Positions 22,646 to 34,657 of a DNA stretch of 64,000 nucleotides are shown piece by piece. Source of the stretch: Azolla caroliniana (lineage: Eukaryota > Polypodiophyta). The translations under genes were made by a program, and so were the position numbers. Location: assembly GCA_043228905.1 (NCBI GenBank), contig JBHGNT010000011.1, positions 7,316,001-7,380,000 on the forward strand. The letters are read 5' to 3'. How positions within the stretch are numbered: position 1 is the stretch's first letter; every line of letters starts with the position of its first letter. Below the pieces are notes generated by a model. It searched no databases and was not told the DNA's origin. It saw nothing but the letters and a program-made list of their open reading frames with translations.

Positions 22646-23596
22646 AGTAACAACACAAGAAAATACAAAAAAACAAAAAAACAAAAAATTGTATTAACAC
22701 AAGCAAGAATGAGCCAATAGTTACAAAGAGAAGGAGAAGGTGCTTATGTAACTGTCACCTTGTCTCTAATTCTCTCATTGAAACAACCCCTTGAGAAAGA
22801 GGTCGAGTCTTAACTACTTTAAAGAATATGTGTCATAGGATATTAACTTCTATAACACACAAGTTACTTTACAAGGAGGTGGGGTGTTCACTCACTTGAG
22901 TGTCCTAGAGTGTGTTCCCACACACGGGGAGTTGAGTTTGATTCTCAACACGCCCCTTCAAACACAACTTCTAGTTGCCAGATTGTTGTGATGCCATCTG
23001 TGTCGGCTTGATAGACTTTGTGTGGAGTCAACCGCGAACAGTGGTGGCGTGCGTCTGATTGGCTCACTTGATGTCGTTCTAGCTAAAATTGGACACAAGT
23101 CGAATCGGTTTCGACTATTTGCCGAATTCTGTCCTGAGTGACTACAATCAATCGACTTAGTCGAATTGGACCCGAGTTTTCCGATTTGATTTCAAATGAC
23201 TATTTTTGAGATTTCCGAACATAGAGTATGTGCCGATTATCCAGGTCGATCCTGCTTCAGGCCGAATGAAGCATGAAAGGGGGTTGTTCCAGGAGCTCAT
23301 ACTACTACGAGTGATTACGACGAGCGAGTGACTAGCGTTAGGCGACCTATTTGATTGTTGTCTAATCCAATGTAGAATGGTTGTTGGCTCAATCCGGCAT
23401 GATAACTCCCCCTTGTACCTGACACTTCGACTCGTGCGTTCTCGGCATCTTGTTCTAGCCAGAGGTTGCCTTTGGTTGTACCGACCTTGGCTTGGTTGCC
23501 ATCTTCCATGGCCTTGTCCTCTTCCTTCGTCTGAGTTTGTGTAAAGAATCTATCCATCAAATGTGTTGTGTCTCGTTTGGATGTGGTTTTCTTCCA

Positions 23597-24155
23597 CTAG
23601 TAACATCGATTGGAAATCGAAGGAGGGAGACTTCTCCCTTGCGAGGGTCGCTGACCAAATGGTGTTGAAACGTGATGCTCAGCCGCCAGGCATATCTGGA
23701 CCATTTCATCTTCATCAACGTTGACATTAATCGACCCGAGGGAGTTGCACAACTCCTTGATCTTCAAGGTGTCACTACTGATGGACATGTCCCTCTGTTG
23801 AATGTTGTTCAACTCTTGGCGAAGCTAAAGCTTTCATGCAGCTGTGTTTGCCGTGACTATCTTCATGTCAAGGTTCGCCCACGCCTCTTTTGGCGTTTTG
23901 GCCTCTCGGATGTAGAGAGCATGTGATCATGGATGCATGATGCAAGACAGTACATCACCCGGCTCGTTGCTTGCTCCCAAGCTGGATGGTCGGCATGTGC
24001 TGGGTTGGGTTGATTTTCATTTGCTCCTTTGACATAACTCCAACAGCCTTGGCCAACAAGGTATTGATGCACCTTGTACTCCTAAGATGCGAAATTGTTT
24101 CTGTCGAGTTTCTCTATAGGAAGAGCGCTTCCCATCTGAGTGTTCATGTCAAACT
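23597..24155 (-). pseudogene. gag remnant of the gag-only element
   Basis: The pieces include KLDRNN, then VHQYLVGQGCWSYVKGANENQ and AWEQATSRVMYCLA, and LKIKELCNSLGSINVNVDED. They align in order with the copia B2 gag at 36088-36618 (MHQYLLGHG, ANEATH, WEQLASIVMYC). Frames are shifted several times. Confidence 0.7.
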
Positions 24156-24286
24156 TTTTCTTCTCTTGATTCGAACTGTGTAGGTCGTTGAGACAATGAT
24201 CAACCAGTTCTCTATGAACACAGGATTAGACACAACACACGCGAAGGCAATGGGCTTGGATCAACCTACCATGCGCTTTGCTACCA

Positions 24287-24622
24287 TGTAAAGACTCGGT
24301 GATGGTTCTGTGTTGTGGAAGAGATATGTGTGTGCCGTAAGAAAATACAGAAAAACAAAAAGTTGTATTAACACAAGCAAGAATGAGCCAACAGTTACAA
24401 AGAGAAGGAGACGATGCTTATGTAGTCACCTTCTCTCTAAGTTCTCTCATTGAAATGGCCCCTTGAGAAAGAGGTTGTGTCTTAACTACTTTAAAGAATA
24501 TGTGTTATAGGATATGAACTTCTATGACACACTAGGTATTATACAAGGACGTGGGGTGTTCACACACTTGAGTGTCCTAGAGTGTGTTCCCACACACAGG
24601 AAGTTGAGTTTGATTCTCAACA
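24287..24622 (-). repeat. 5' LTR of the gag-only element
   Basis: This 336-bp LTR is followed by the AAATA duplication. It shares the TGTAAA start with the right LTR of copia B2 at 36726, which together with the gag places it in the copia B group. Confidence 0.8.
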
Positions 24623-24627
24623 AAATA

Positions 24628-26493
24628 GAACAATAAATGAAAGTATCAGATGTATGCACTCTCATGCAATGTTGCCACATACATTTTGGGCAGAGTCAAT
24701 GTTTACAATTGTGCATATTATCAACCTTTCTCCTTCCCTTCCACTTGAAGATGATATTCCACAAAGAGTCTAGACAGGGAAAGATGTTTGTCATAAGCAT
24801 ATAAAGGTCTTTGGTTGTAGGGCATTTGTACACATTCCTAGAGATGAGAAATCCAAGCTTGCTAAGACAACCAAACAATGCATTTTTCTTGGGCATTCAG
24901 AGGATGAGTTTGGGTATAGATTTTGGGATCCTATTAGCAAGAAAGTGATCAGATGTCAAGATGTTGTTTTCTTTGAGGACCAAACCATTGAAGATACTGA
25001 CAAGACAAGTAATTTAGAGTCTCCTTCTATCACCAGCGTATAGCCAAAGCTAGTGTTTCTTGATCCATCCCCTAGAACACATGGGGGAGATACACAGGAA
25101 GATGATGATCATGATGATGATGACAACAATTGTGAAGATGGCAATAAGCTACCAGAGCAACCACCTACACCAGTAGAACCTCAACTGAGGAGATCCACTA
25201 GACAGAAACAACCTTCCTTTTAGATATCCCTCTAGTGATTTTGTATTGCTTACTGATGGGGGAAAGCCAGAGACTAATGAGGAAGTTATGTCACATGAGA
25301 AGCATATGGAGTTGTACAATGCCATGCAAGATGAGATGACATCTTTACATGAAAACCACATCTTCAATCTAGTGGAGCTACCTAAAGGTAAACGAGCATT
25401 CAGAAATAAGTGGGTGTTCATATTGAAATCTAGAGATGATGGCTCACCACAATGGTACAAGGCAAAATTACTGGTGAAAGGTTTTAGTCAGAAGAAGGGG
25501 ATCGACTTTGATAAGATTTTCTCCAATTGTGAAGATGTCTTCAATCAAAGTTGTTCTCTATTTGGTTGTGAGTACCGACTTGGAGATTGAACAACTTGAT
25601 GTAAACATTGCATTCCTTCATGGTGATTTGGAGGAGGAGATTTACATCCTAAAACCGGAAGGTTTTCAGGTTAAGGGTAAGGAGAAACTTGTGTGTAGGT
25701 TGAGAAAGAGCTTGTATGGTACAAGAAATTTGAGTCATCCGTGGTTGATTATAGTTTTCACAAAACACAAGAGAATCCGTGTGTTTGTGAAGAATTATCC
25801 TAAGGGTGATTTCTTGATTATCCTTCTATATGTGGATGATATGTTGATTGTTGGTTCTAACACCAAGAGAATTGTCAGTTTGAAGAATGCTTTAAGCAAG
25901 TCCTTTGCCATGAAGAATCTTGACCCTAGAAAGGAAATTTTAGGCATGAATATCTCCCGTGATAGAAAGAACAAGAAGTTATGGTTATCACAAGAGAAGC
26001 ATATTGAAAAGGTGATCCAAAAGTTCAATATGGACAAACCTAGATACGTGAGTTCTCCACTTGCAAGCCATATGAAATTAAGTTCTAGTCAGTGTCCTAC
26101 AAGTAAAGAAGACAAAGAAGAGATGAAGACATTGCCTTATGCCTCTGTTGTTGGTAGTTTAATGTATGCCATGGTATGTACGCGGTCAGACATTGCGCAT
26201 GCAGTTGGGGTTGTTAGTCGATTCATGTCTAACCCAGGGAGGGAGCTTTGGACAGTTGTGAAATGGATTCTCCGATATCTCAAGGGTACTTCTAGAGTGT
26301 GTTTATGTTTTGGATCTGGACAACCTATGTTAGATGGCTGTACAGATGTAGATATATCAAGTGATATTGATTCTAGCAAGTCTACTTCTAGGTATTTGAT
26401 GACATTTGCAAGAGGACCTGTATCTTGGCAATCTAAAGCACAAAAGTGTGTTGTGTTGTCAACCACAGAGGCTGAGTATATTGCAGTCGTTGA
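24628..26493 (+). pseudogene. copia C C-terminal integrase, reverse transcriptase and partial RNase H
   Basis: The frame resumes with RTINESIRCMHSHAMLPHTF and HIKVFGCRAFVHIP (integrase C-terminus), then the RT: LVELPKGKRAFRNKWV, FLHGDLEEEIY, ILLYVDDMLIVGS, YASVVGSLMYAMVCTRSDI. RNase H follows (STSRYLMTFARG, STTEAEYIAVVEV) and is then cut off by a fusion to LTR sequence. There are shifts at about 25200 and 25560. Confidence 0.87.
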
Positions 26494-26733
26494 AGTATTA
26501 GTGGAGTTTTGGTGCCGTTGTGAACAGTCCCATAGGTTTTCCCCACATCGGGGTTTTCCATGTAAATTTCGTGTCTCCTTGATTATTTGTTTGTTAGTGT
26601 TTGGGCGTGGAGTTTCTTCCTGAATTGTTGTGCAGATTAGTTTGATTACTATCTTATATTTGACAACAAAACTAGGGAAATGATTAGTTAGATTCCATGT
26701 GGAATTGTGGTATTGTCTTGTGCTTCCCCAACA
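26494..26733 (+). repeat. copia C partial 3' LTR
   Basis: It matches the last part of the 5' LTR (from about 17025), lacks the MITE and ends CCCCAACA. The conserved TTTTCCCC...GGGGTTTTCC motif is at 26529-26567. Confidence 0.8.
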
Positions 26734-28482
26734 ATCAATAAAAAATTGCGGCTATTTGTGCAATTCCAGCCCACTTTGTGCTTATCTTAATATGCCACAA
26801 TACAGGGGCAAGCTAAACAGAAAAGCTGGAAATCAGAAAATTAGAAGTGTAAACAGAAAATCAGAAAATACAAAGAGAGATTAGTGTTACATATGGTGAA
26901 AGGCCGGAAAGGTAATTCCCACTAACTATAGTATGAATATAGGACAAAAGTGTGATTAAAGGGTTAATGTTGCCGAAACTATTTTTGTGTGTCTATGTTT
27001 TGTGTGTTCCTATTGTGTGCATTTTTTGTTGCAAGTTCAAAGTAGTTGGGGACAACCACTTCATCCTCATTTCCAATAATGGTATCTAATGGAGGTGGCC
27101 AAGAGATCATAGAAGCTTTTTTCTTCTTTTATGTATGTTGCTTGTATTCATACACACAAACAGAAAGGTTGTGTCATTATATATAGCCAGCCACGCGAGG
27201 TAATCATTACCATAGTCTTGTTGTTGCAAGAACTCTTCAACCACATTTTGTACATCTCAAGAGGTATTTCTCTCAAACATCTAGTGAATATGTATCTACC
27301 CGCTCTACGATGACAAACAACGAAACGAGCATTTCTCTATATGCACTAGATTGTGACATAGAAGTTGCATGTTACATGCATGCCCACTTGATGTTTGATT
27401 GTGAAATGGAAGTTGTGTGTTAGTCACTCCCCATTGATCCTTGGTTGATATATGAACGAGGTGTTGCTTTTAGGAGCATAAATTAGTTTGACACATTGAT
27501 CGTAGTTGTGCTTGAGATTCACTAGTGAGTAGTGTCTCAACTATTGTTAAGTGAAGATTTTGTTTATCAGAAGCCATTGTCAGATGAAGACGTTATGATG
27601 CTTGAACCCTCTATATTGACCTTTATTCTTGAGTGTTCTAGTTTCTAATGTATTTGCAACAATTGTTTTTTTGGAACAAAGATTGACTTCACATATGCCA
27701 TTAGTTGTTGGCTCTTTGATGTACACAATGGTCCTAACCCAACCTAATTTAATGCATGCAATTGGCATGGTAAGAAAATTTATGCACAACCCTAGTCAAC
27801 CACACTAGAATGTAGTGAAACATAACTTCATGTCTTTGATTTGCACACAAGACTTCATAGGAAATTTGGCTCAGGAAATATTAAAATCGAAACAACTAGC
27901 TTGGTTATACAAATTCAGACAATGCAAGATTCCTAAACTGTTGAAAATAAATATTTGGCTATTTATTTCAATTCACATGTGCAACAATCAACGTTAGGAC
28001 TGCGCAACACCTCGACGACTAAAGTAAAATATGTAGCTACATTTGATGATGGCATGACGTGGTGTGTTTAGAAGAGGAAAGTATAAGAAATTCATGTTAC
28101 TATAGGTTAAGGGTATGATAGATGAGAAGACATTAAGAACATTTGCTAAGATCGAATTAAAACCCATAACTAAACATAGCCCAAGTGGTGAAAGTTATTC
28201 ACTTAGAACGTTTAAGTTCAAGTCTTGAAACCTTGTTAGAACTTTTAGAAGGAATATTTGAGCTATGACAAGCAAAGCAAAAAGAAAAAGTAGTAGTGCA
28301 TGTTAAAAGCTACACCACTATTTTTATTTGTAAGAGGAGCTCCAAAATGTTATAAAGGAGCAAGAGAGCCCATTGTTTAGCGCAAATTTGGAGATTCAAG
28401 GTGGAACCTTTGCCAATATTTGGTCTTATATGGGAAGCGATTCAAGAGGGTGCAATGCGATTCAAGTATATGGGAAGCCCAT
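26734..28482. other. TE-poor intergenic stretch with a small copia remnant
   Basis: A degraded plus-strand copia piece at about 27697-27822 reads VGSLMYTMVLTQPN and FMHNPSQPH. A possible continuation is TTKVKYVAT near 28012-28040. A tRNA-like A-box/B-box pair near 28177-28224 is listed as a finding. The rest shows nothing I recognise. Confidence 0.5.
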
Positions 28483-28573
28483 TGTCAGGAATAGTACTGA
28501 GACAAAGAAGAAATTAGTACTAAGAGAGGAATATTAGTACTAAGAGGAATAGAGGGTGTAGAACACTCGAGAG

Positions 28574-28615
<42 letters not shown>

Positions 28616-28893
28616 TGAGAGAAAATGATGATGATAGTGATATATTATGTGAGAAGAATATACAAGGAAGGCTAGGAGGCTTAAGACTGGCGTTGAACCA
28701 ATTTGGTTCGAAATAATGCCTTGTGCCTCCTTTTATAGTGTTCTCAGGAGTAATCCTGAAGCTTCTAGAATGTTCCAGAGAAATCTAGAATATACATTAA
28801 TTTTCTATAGTAAAACTTAAATAAAAATAATATTTTACATATTACAATAGATAGTGTAATGGTCATGGGTTCGAGTTTTGCCATATCATGACA
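28483..28893 (-). repeat. LTR of a chromovirus-type gypsy element
   Basis: This 411-bp LTR (TGTCAGGAAT...ATCATGACA) holds a (GA)n tract at 28575-28610 and a TATA-like CTTTTATAG. Just inside it on the minus strand is the polypurine tract AAAGGGGGGATAG. It is the 3' LTR of the fragment to its right. Confidence 0.78.
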
Positions 28894-30130
28894 CTATCCC
28901 CCCTTTAAAACGACAAGTGTCACGAGTCATTTTGGATTGAGGACCCAGTTTATCTGGATATTGACGATGGAAGTCTTCAAGAAGAGCACGAGCATTGGTC
29001 ACATTCTCTATTGGTTCCCAAGTACGATCGCTGGGACTATATCCTAGCCAATCGACTAAATAGTAAAGCTTGTTGCGAATAATCTTGGAATCGAGGATGA
29101 CGGCAACCTCGTACTCAGGTCCATCTTCAAGTTCGATCCGGGGTGGAGGTTCTGGAATACGTCCTGGGATGGTGCTGTCTTGATAGAGTTCGAGGAGAGA
29201 ACTATGAAACACCGGATGTATGCGAAGTTGTGGGGGTAGATTGAGACGAAAAGCGACATCATTAATCTTTCTGATAATACGGAAAGGAACTAATCGCCGA
29301 TAATCCAACTTCTCGCATGGGCGAGTAGTCTTGATGTGTCGTCGTAGTTGCCATACTCGATCTCCAATGTTAAAACTGGATGGAAGCCGATGACAATCCA
29401 CATAAACCTTGTGTGTTTGTTGAGCTTGTTGTAGATGAGTAGATAAATCTAGTTGTATCTTGCGTAACCGCTCCAAATGATCCTCTTCGCAAGGATTTGT
29501 GGGTAACTCTGGGGTTTCAAATACACACCACCGGGGGGTGATAACCCGTATAAGCATAAAATGGCGTAACTTTAGTCGATGAGTGGAAAGAGTTATTATA
29601 CGCAAATTCGACGAAGTGGAGAATATCCGCCCAGTCATCCTGATGATATCTTAGAAAGCACCGAAGATACTGCTCAAGCGTTTGATTTGTTTGTTCTGCT
29701 TGGCCGTCGGTTTGCGGGTGGTAGCCGGAGGAGAGGTTACAAGTGACCTTGAGCATTTAAAAAAGGTGCTTCCAGAATTTCGAGACAAACTGGGGTCCAC
29801 GATCGTTGATGATATTATCAAGAAGGCCATGATGCCGACATACTTCACACATGACAATTTCGGCGGTTTCTTCACTGGAAATTTCCTTAGTACATAGCAG
29901 GAAATGAGCCATCTTCGTATATCGATCTACTACTGTTAAAATCGCATTAAATCCCTTAGAGACTAGAAGATTTATGATGAAATCTAGAGCAATGGATTGC
30001 CACGGCTTGCTTGGAATTAGTAATGGTTGTAATAAACCATATCGATGATTCCTTGACATTTTTACTCTGCAACATGTATCACAAGTCCAAACAAAATCTT
30101 CGAGAAATTGTCACATACAAGGCCACTAGA
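28894..30130 (-). pseudogene. chromovirus integrase with C-terminal chromodomain, truncated
   Basis: On the minus strand the order is the zinc motif (CDTCCRVK), core with D (SIALDFI), D (INDRGPQF) and E (TDGQAEQTNQTLE), then WADILHFVEFAYNNS, the C-terminal HPVFHSSLL block and a chromodomain (KLYYLVDWLGYSPSDRTWEP) at about 28940-29110. Chromodomains of this group steer insertion toward marked chromatin. Upstream RT and gag are missing, and frames shift at about 29640 and 29757. It is a different gypsy lineage from gypsy I. Confidence 0.85.
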
Positions 30131-30135
30131 ATGAT

Positions 30136-31040
30136 TGTTGTGGAGTTCAGTTAACACTAACAACGGCATACAATCCGGAAGCCAATAGAAAGATCGAACG
30201 AGGACATAGTCCAATCGTCAAAGCACTTGCAAAAGCATGCGACGAAAGGGTGAAGGATTGGCCGCAGATGCTCCTATATGCACTATGGGCGGATCGTACG
30301 ACGCATAGTTCCGTGACCGGTTTTATTCCAACCGAACTCATGATCGGACAAGCACCGGTAATGCCGACGGAAACCGCAATTGCGACATGGACAGTGTTGC
30401 AGTGGAAGGAAGAGATGAGCCGGGAAGAACTACTAGCGGTCTGGATATGACAACTAGAGGGACAACCGGAAGACATAGTAGAAGCAACATGCCGACAACA
30501 GGAAGCGCGATTCCGGTACAAAAGCTGATTCAACACAAAGCATCGACTACGACCACGGAAGATAGAAGAAAGAGATTGGGTGATTGTCTATGACAGTAGT
30601 CTGCATCATTAACATACAATGATACGGAAGTTTGCGAAAAGGTGGTTCGGGCCATACGAGGTTCGGAAAGTTTTTGACAACGGAACTTACCGACTATGCG
30701 AGTTGGATGGAACAGTACTACGGGTGCCTATAGCGGGGAAACGGGTGAAGATTTTCAAGAAGCGGACTGACGAAGAACCCTATGTAACCCTGGACAAGAC
30801 CGACATCGAGGAGCAACCAGACAAAGATCATGGTGATATAGAAAACGAAGAAAGTGAACTACAACTCATAGTCGACATAAAGGGAGAATCGGAGAGTGCT
30901 CCGGATGAAGACGAATAACATGCATTGGGAACTTCAGCACATACCAGAGGATGTGTGGGTTCGGAGGGGGCGAGTGTCGTAGTGTAGTCCACACACTACG
31001 TGAAAAATGTAAAATTAATATATCCGATTTAAGTACATAT
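30136..31040 (+). pseudogene. gypsy I-type integrase fragment followed by an LTR start
   Basis: The plus strand encodes TTAYNPEANRKIERGH, LLYALWADRTTHSSVTGF and, after stops, RKFAKRWFGPYEVRKVFDNG with an acidic tail. All of this is homologous to gypsy I at 3855-4600 but in opposite orientation. At 30956-30970 there is a purine tract GGTTCGGAGGGGGCG, and at 30971 an LTR-like TGTCGTAGTGTAG start that is cut off at 31040. It is a second, diverged member of the family. Confidence 0.8.
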
Positions 31041-31627
31041 TGACAGGAACTCACGCTCCCTTCGCGCAACGCTCGGCCACAACCGAGCTTAGAATCATAC
31101 ACAGAAAAAACGGTGAAAGAATGCACGACACGAAGAAGAGAAGAGTACACAGGATGTTTACGTGGAAAACCCAAACTAAGGGAAAAACCACGGCAGCCCA
31201 CAGGCTGCAAACTATCACTATGTTAGTGTAAACGTAAGTGTTTGCGGAAGCGTAAAACAGAGAACAACACACAGAGAGACAGAGAGAGACAGAGAGAGCA
31301 GAACACAATTTCAAAATTATATCAAGACTCTGTACACACACTGTGCTAAGTAGCACTATTTATACAAGTCCTCTTGGGACTGACAGAAGTACCATGTACT
31401 TCAATGCTCACACGAGCATCTGACACTTACTACGAGACTATAACTACCTAGTAGTCTATCCTATACTAGGCTTCCGATTGGACTTCCGGTTACGGATTGC
31501 ACCCGGCCTCCACTGCTTGCCGGTTCGGTTGCTCACCGTAATACCGATCCGTTTCGCCCTATCCGTCTCGCTTACCGGCTCCGGCTTATTCAGCCGATCC
31601 GGCTCCGGTTGAGCTTGCCACTCAACA
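31041..31627 (-). repeat. copia B2 3' LTR (long variant)
   Basis: It runs TGACAGGAACTC...GCCACTCAACA on the plus strand. Bases 31041-31225, which include the conserved TTTACGTGGAAAACCC...GGGAAAAACCACGG motif, are absent from the right LTR but present in the solo LTR ending at 55016. Confidence 0.8.
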
Positions 31628-32394
31628 CTCCCCCTCAAGCTCAACCTGAGGTGGGGTCGTAGTGTCGACCTCTGTGGCAATCGGTTCTTCCAACCGACTT
31701 CTCCTGGCGTCACTCCGCCTTGCTCGCGCTCCTCGTCCGGTCCGGTCCCGTTTGTCGCGACCCCTTTGGTTATGCGCGCCTCGACCCTCTCGGTCGGCAT
31801 GTCTGCTCAATAGGCCCATCTCAGCACTCACGTTACTGTGACTCCGGCGCTTGCCGATCCGTTAGTTCTCCCGCTGTGTCCGTGTCCCCTTGGCATCGAC
31901 TTCCGCTGTGTCCGTGTCCCCTTGGCCTTCAGTCGATCCGACTCATCCGGATCCATCTGTTGATCCGAGTCAGTTGTCTCCGACTCGTTCCAGCTCTTGT
32001 CCGAATCGGTACACTCTGATTCGACTTCCGGCTTCAGGCCTCTCACCACATCGGACCACTTCCGAGTCTTGGCCTTCTCCATGCTTCCCTCGGCTTCTTC
32101 AGCCGGTGAACCGAAATCGAATTCTTCATTCGACTCTGTATCATGGTCAGTACCGTCGTGATGACCTCCGCACTGCATACGCTTCTCTTCTTGAGTGCAC
32201 AACTCTTCTTCACAGCCGCTTGCTCCGACTTGTTCGGATGTGTCGACTTCCTTCATCTTCTTGTCTCCTCTTCTTCCGGCTCTCCTCTTACCGACAGGTT
32301 CAACAGTTTTCTGGCCTTTGCCCGTTTTGGTAGAGACTTTGCCCTTGCTTCTCCCCCTCAAGTGCGGCACGTCGAGATGTTGAATACCAAGCAT
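31622..32394 (-). pseudogene. copia B2 C-terminal pol extension
   Basis: After the end of RNase H (FTKPLGSDKL, then a TAG where the host B copy has an arginine codon) the frame continues with MLGIQHLDVPHLRG and about 170 acidic, Ser/Asp-rich residues. These include EEFDFGSPAEEAE and KWSDVVRGLKPEVESE. A second stretch in another frame (31622-31831) is arginine-rich (RTGRGARARR) and ends QVELEGEC with its stop inside the LTR. Host B carries homologous stretches. I recognise no domain in it; most copia pol frames stop soon after the LRG-like block. Confidence 0.72.
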
Positions 32395-32406
32395 GTCGGT
32401 AAAGTG

Positions 32407-34606
32407 CTACAACTTGTCCGATCCGAGAGGCTTGGTGAAGATGTCGGAAACTTGCTGATCCGTATGAACATACCGTAGGTCAACTTCACCGCTCAGGACC
32501 CACTCACGCAAGAAGTGGTAGTGCACCTCGATGTGCTTTGTGCGAGCATGGAACACAGGGTTCCTGGCAAGCTGCAGGCTGCTCATGTTATCGCAGTAAA
32601 TCGGGATCAGGGTCGGTACCTCGATCCGCAAGTCTCAAAGCAGTCGCCGAAGCCAGATGGCTTCACAAGTGGCTACGGTAGCGCCCCGGTACTCAGCCTC
32701 AGTGCTTGCTTGACAAAGCCACTGTGGGCTGCTTCTTGCTACTCCATGCAACGGCCGCGCTACCTATGGAGAACATGTAACCAGAGGTCTGATACATCGT
32801 CGGCCCAGTCGGCATCCGTGTAACCGACGAGCTCTTCGGTTATACCTCGCCTGTATAACAGTCCTCGGTCCTTGGTGTCGCTGACATACCGCAATATCCG
32901 TTGCGCGCACTAAAGGTGCTCCACGGTCGGCTTCTGCATGACCTAACTTATCATTCCGATTGGATAGCTAATGTCGGGTCGCGTGATGGTCAAGTAAATA
33001 AGGCTTCCGACAATTTGTCAGAACCGTTGCTCGTTGCAGGCCGGTCCGGAGTTGGGACGAAGCTTCTGGTTCCGGTCCAAGGGTATGGACACAGGTCGGC
33101 ATTCTGTCATGCCGAACTTGTACAGCATACTCAAGACGTAATGTCGTTGTGAGAGCAATATGCCGTCCAGGGTTCGGATCACCTCGATCCCTAGAAAATA
33201 ATGAAGGTCCCCCAGATCCTTCATCTCAAATGCGTCTGACAATTGGGACTTGACGCGGTTGATTTCTAGAATACCCGGTCCGGTGATGACTAGATCATCA
33301 ACATACATCAATATACATACCGGACCGGCTGGGCCTTGCTGGATGAACAATGAAGAGTCTGATTTGGAGGCCACAAACCCCATCTTTCGCAACCAGTGCG
33401 TGATCTTCGCATTCCAAGTTCGAGGGGCTTGGTTCAGGCCGTACAACGACTTCATCAGTCGGCATACCGCTGACTTGTTCATCTCCGATTGAAAACCGGG
33501 AGGCTGAGTCATAATGACTTCTTCTTCAAGATCACCTTGAAGAAATGCATTCTTCACATCCATCTGATGAAGATGCCACCCCCTTGCAGCAACAACCGCC
33601 AGCACCACTCGAACCGTCGTCATCTTTGCTACAGGAGCAAAGGTCTCGTCGTAGTCGATTCCGTGGGTCTGCGCATATCCCTTCGCCACAAACCGGCCCT
33701 TGTACCGGTTAACTGAACCGTCGGCGTTGTACTTTACTTTGTATATCCACTTGCATCCGATCGGTTTACAATGACGAGGAGGGTCAACCAGGTCCCATGT
33801 CTTGTTGACATCAAGTGCCCGCATTTCTTCCTCTATAGCGGCACGCCAATTTGCGTCCTTGGCCGCTTGTGCGTAGCTCTCTGGCTCACGCACTTCCGCC
33901 ACCTTAGTCATGTATGCATTGTGATGCGCCATGTACTCATTGTACCCGTACCGCTTGACAGGATCCTTCTGGCAGGTGGACCGGCGTAACTCACCGTTAC
34001 CTGGTTTGAGGCCCTTCTTGGCCGGTTCGGTCTTCGTTGCCGAATATCTGCCTTTCTCCTTGCCAGAGTCGGACGTACACCGATCCGACTCATCGTTGCC
34101 GGATTCAAATTCCTGCATCTTCTTCTTCCCCTTCTCTTTGCGCGTGAACCGTCTCCTCGGTTCCTTGCGCGGGGAGTGCACGGCAGAGTCTCCACTACTC
34201 GTTGGTTCCTCCTCAGACCGGTCAGATTGACTCAGTCTCTCGTTCGGCCCACTCAACCGGAATGATTCCGGACTCTCATCCTGAGTCCACGCTTGATCAT
34301 CCTCTACCTGGGCCGGGTGAGGATCACTAGCCTCATCCACCGGCATCGGGTCCGATTCGGTAAGGAGTACCACGATGCCGATTCATCAAACTCGACATCT
34401 CGACTAATTCGGACCTGCTTTGTCCGGGGGTTATAACACTTATAACCCTTTTGCTCTTGAGAATAGCCGACTAGGATGCATTTTTCCGATTTTGCATCCA
34501 GCTTCCTCCGCTTCTCATCCGGTACATGCATAAATGCAATGCTACCGAAGATCTTAAGGTGTCTCAAATTCGGCTTCTGCCCGAAATACAGCTCGTGAGC
34601 TAACAC
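32407..34606 (-). pseudogene. copia B2 integrase C-terminus, reverse transcriptase and RNase H
   Basis: ELYFGQKPNLRHLKIFG (34304-34606) is followed after a shift by a 451-codon stretch (33018-34373). That stretch holds KTWDLVDPPRHCKPIGCKWI, VDYDETF-like IDYDETFAPV, AFLQGDLEEEV, SLYGLNQAPRTWN, the catalytic ILMYVDDLVITG and LGDLHYFLGIEV. After another break RNase H continues with YCDNMSSLQLARNPVFHART and HTDQQVSDIFTKPLGSDKL. This is a different lineage from copia A and C, judged by the RT signature. Confidence 0.87.
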
Positions 34607-34657
34607 CTTGTCACCGATCCGGTTCTGGATGTAGACAGTCGTTCGGACTGCCTCCGC

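Larger units (their letters stand above)
19400..24622 (-). mobile_element. gag-only copia-type LTR element (LARD/TRIM-like), itself split by a LINE
   Basis: LTR copies lie at 19400-22950 (interrupted by a LINE) and 24287-24622 (336 bp, TGTAAAGACTCGG...GATTCTCAACA). A perfect 5-bp duplication AAATA (19395-19399, 24623-24627) lies in copia C integrase. The interior, 22951-24286, is only about 1.3 kb and holds gag remnants related to copia B2 but no protease, integrase or RT. On the minus strand the 5' LTR is followed by TGGTAGCAAAGC, a degenerate initiator-Met site. It must have moved using enzymes from a relative such as copia B. Confidence 0.85.
16447..26733 (+). mobile_element. Ty1/copia element 'copia C', degenerate, with nested insertions
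   Basis: It has a full 5' LTR (16447-17542), an initiator-Met primer-binding site, gag, protease, integrase, RT and part of RNase H, then a partial 3' LTR (26494-26733). The integrase is split by a gag-only LTR element (19400-24622) and the 5' LTR by a MITE. The 3' part of RNase H, the polypurine tract and most of the 3' LTR were lost by a deletion whose junction shows the short repeat TATTAGTGG. The flanks ATTAG and ATCAA do not match, so the outer ends are also rearranged. Confidence 0.87.

Noticed and set aside
28860-28885. tRNA-like B-box (GGGTTCGAGTTTT)
   Set aside because: There is no acceptor stem, no A-box at the right distance and no cloverleaf; it is the end of a chromovirus LTR.
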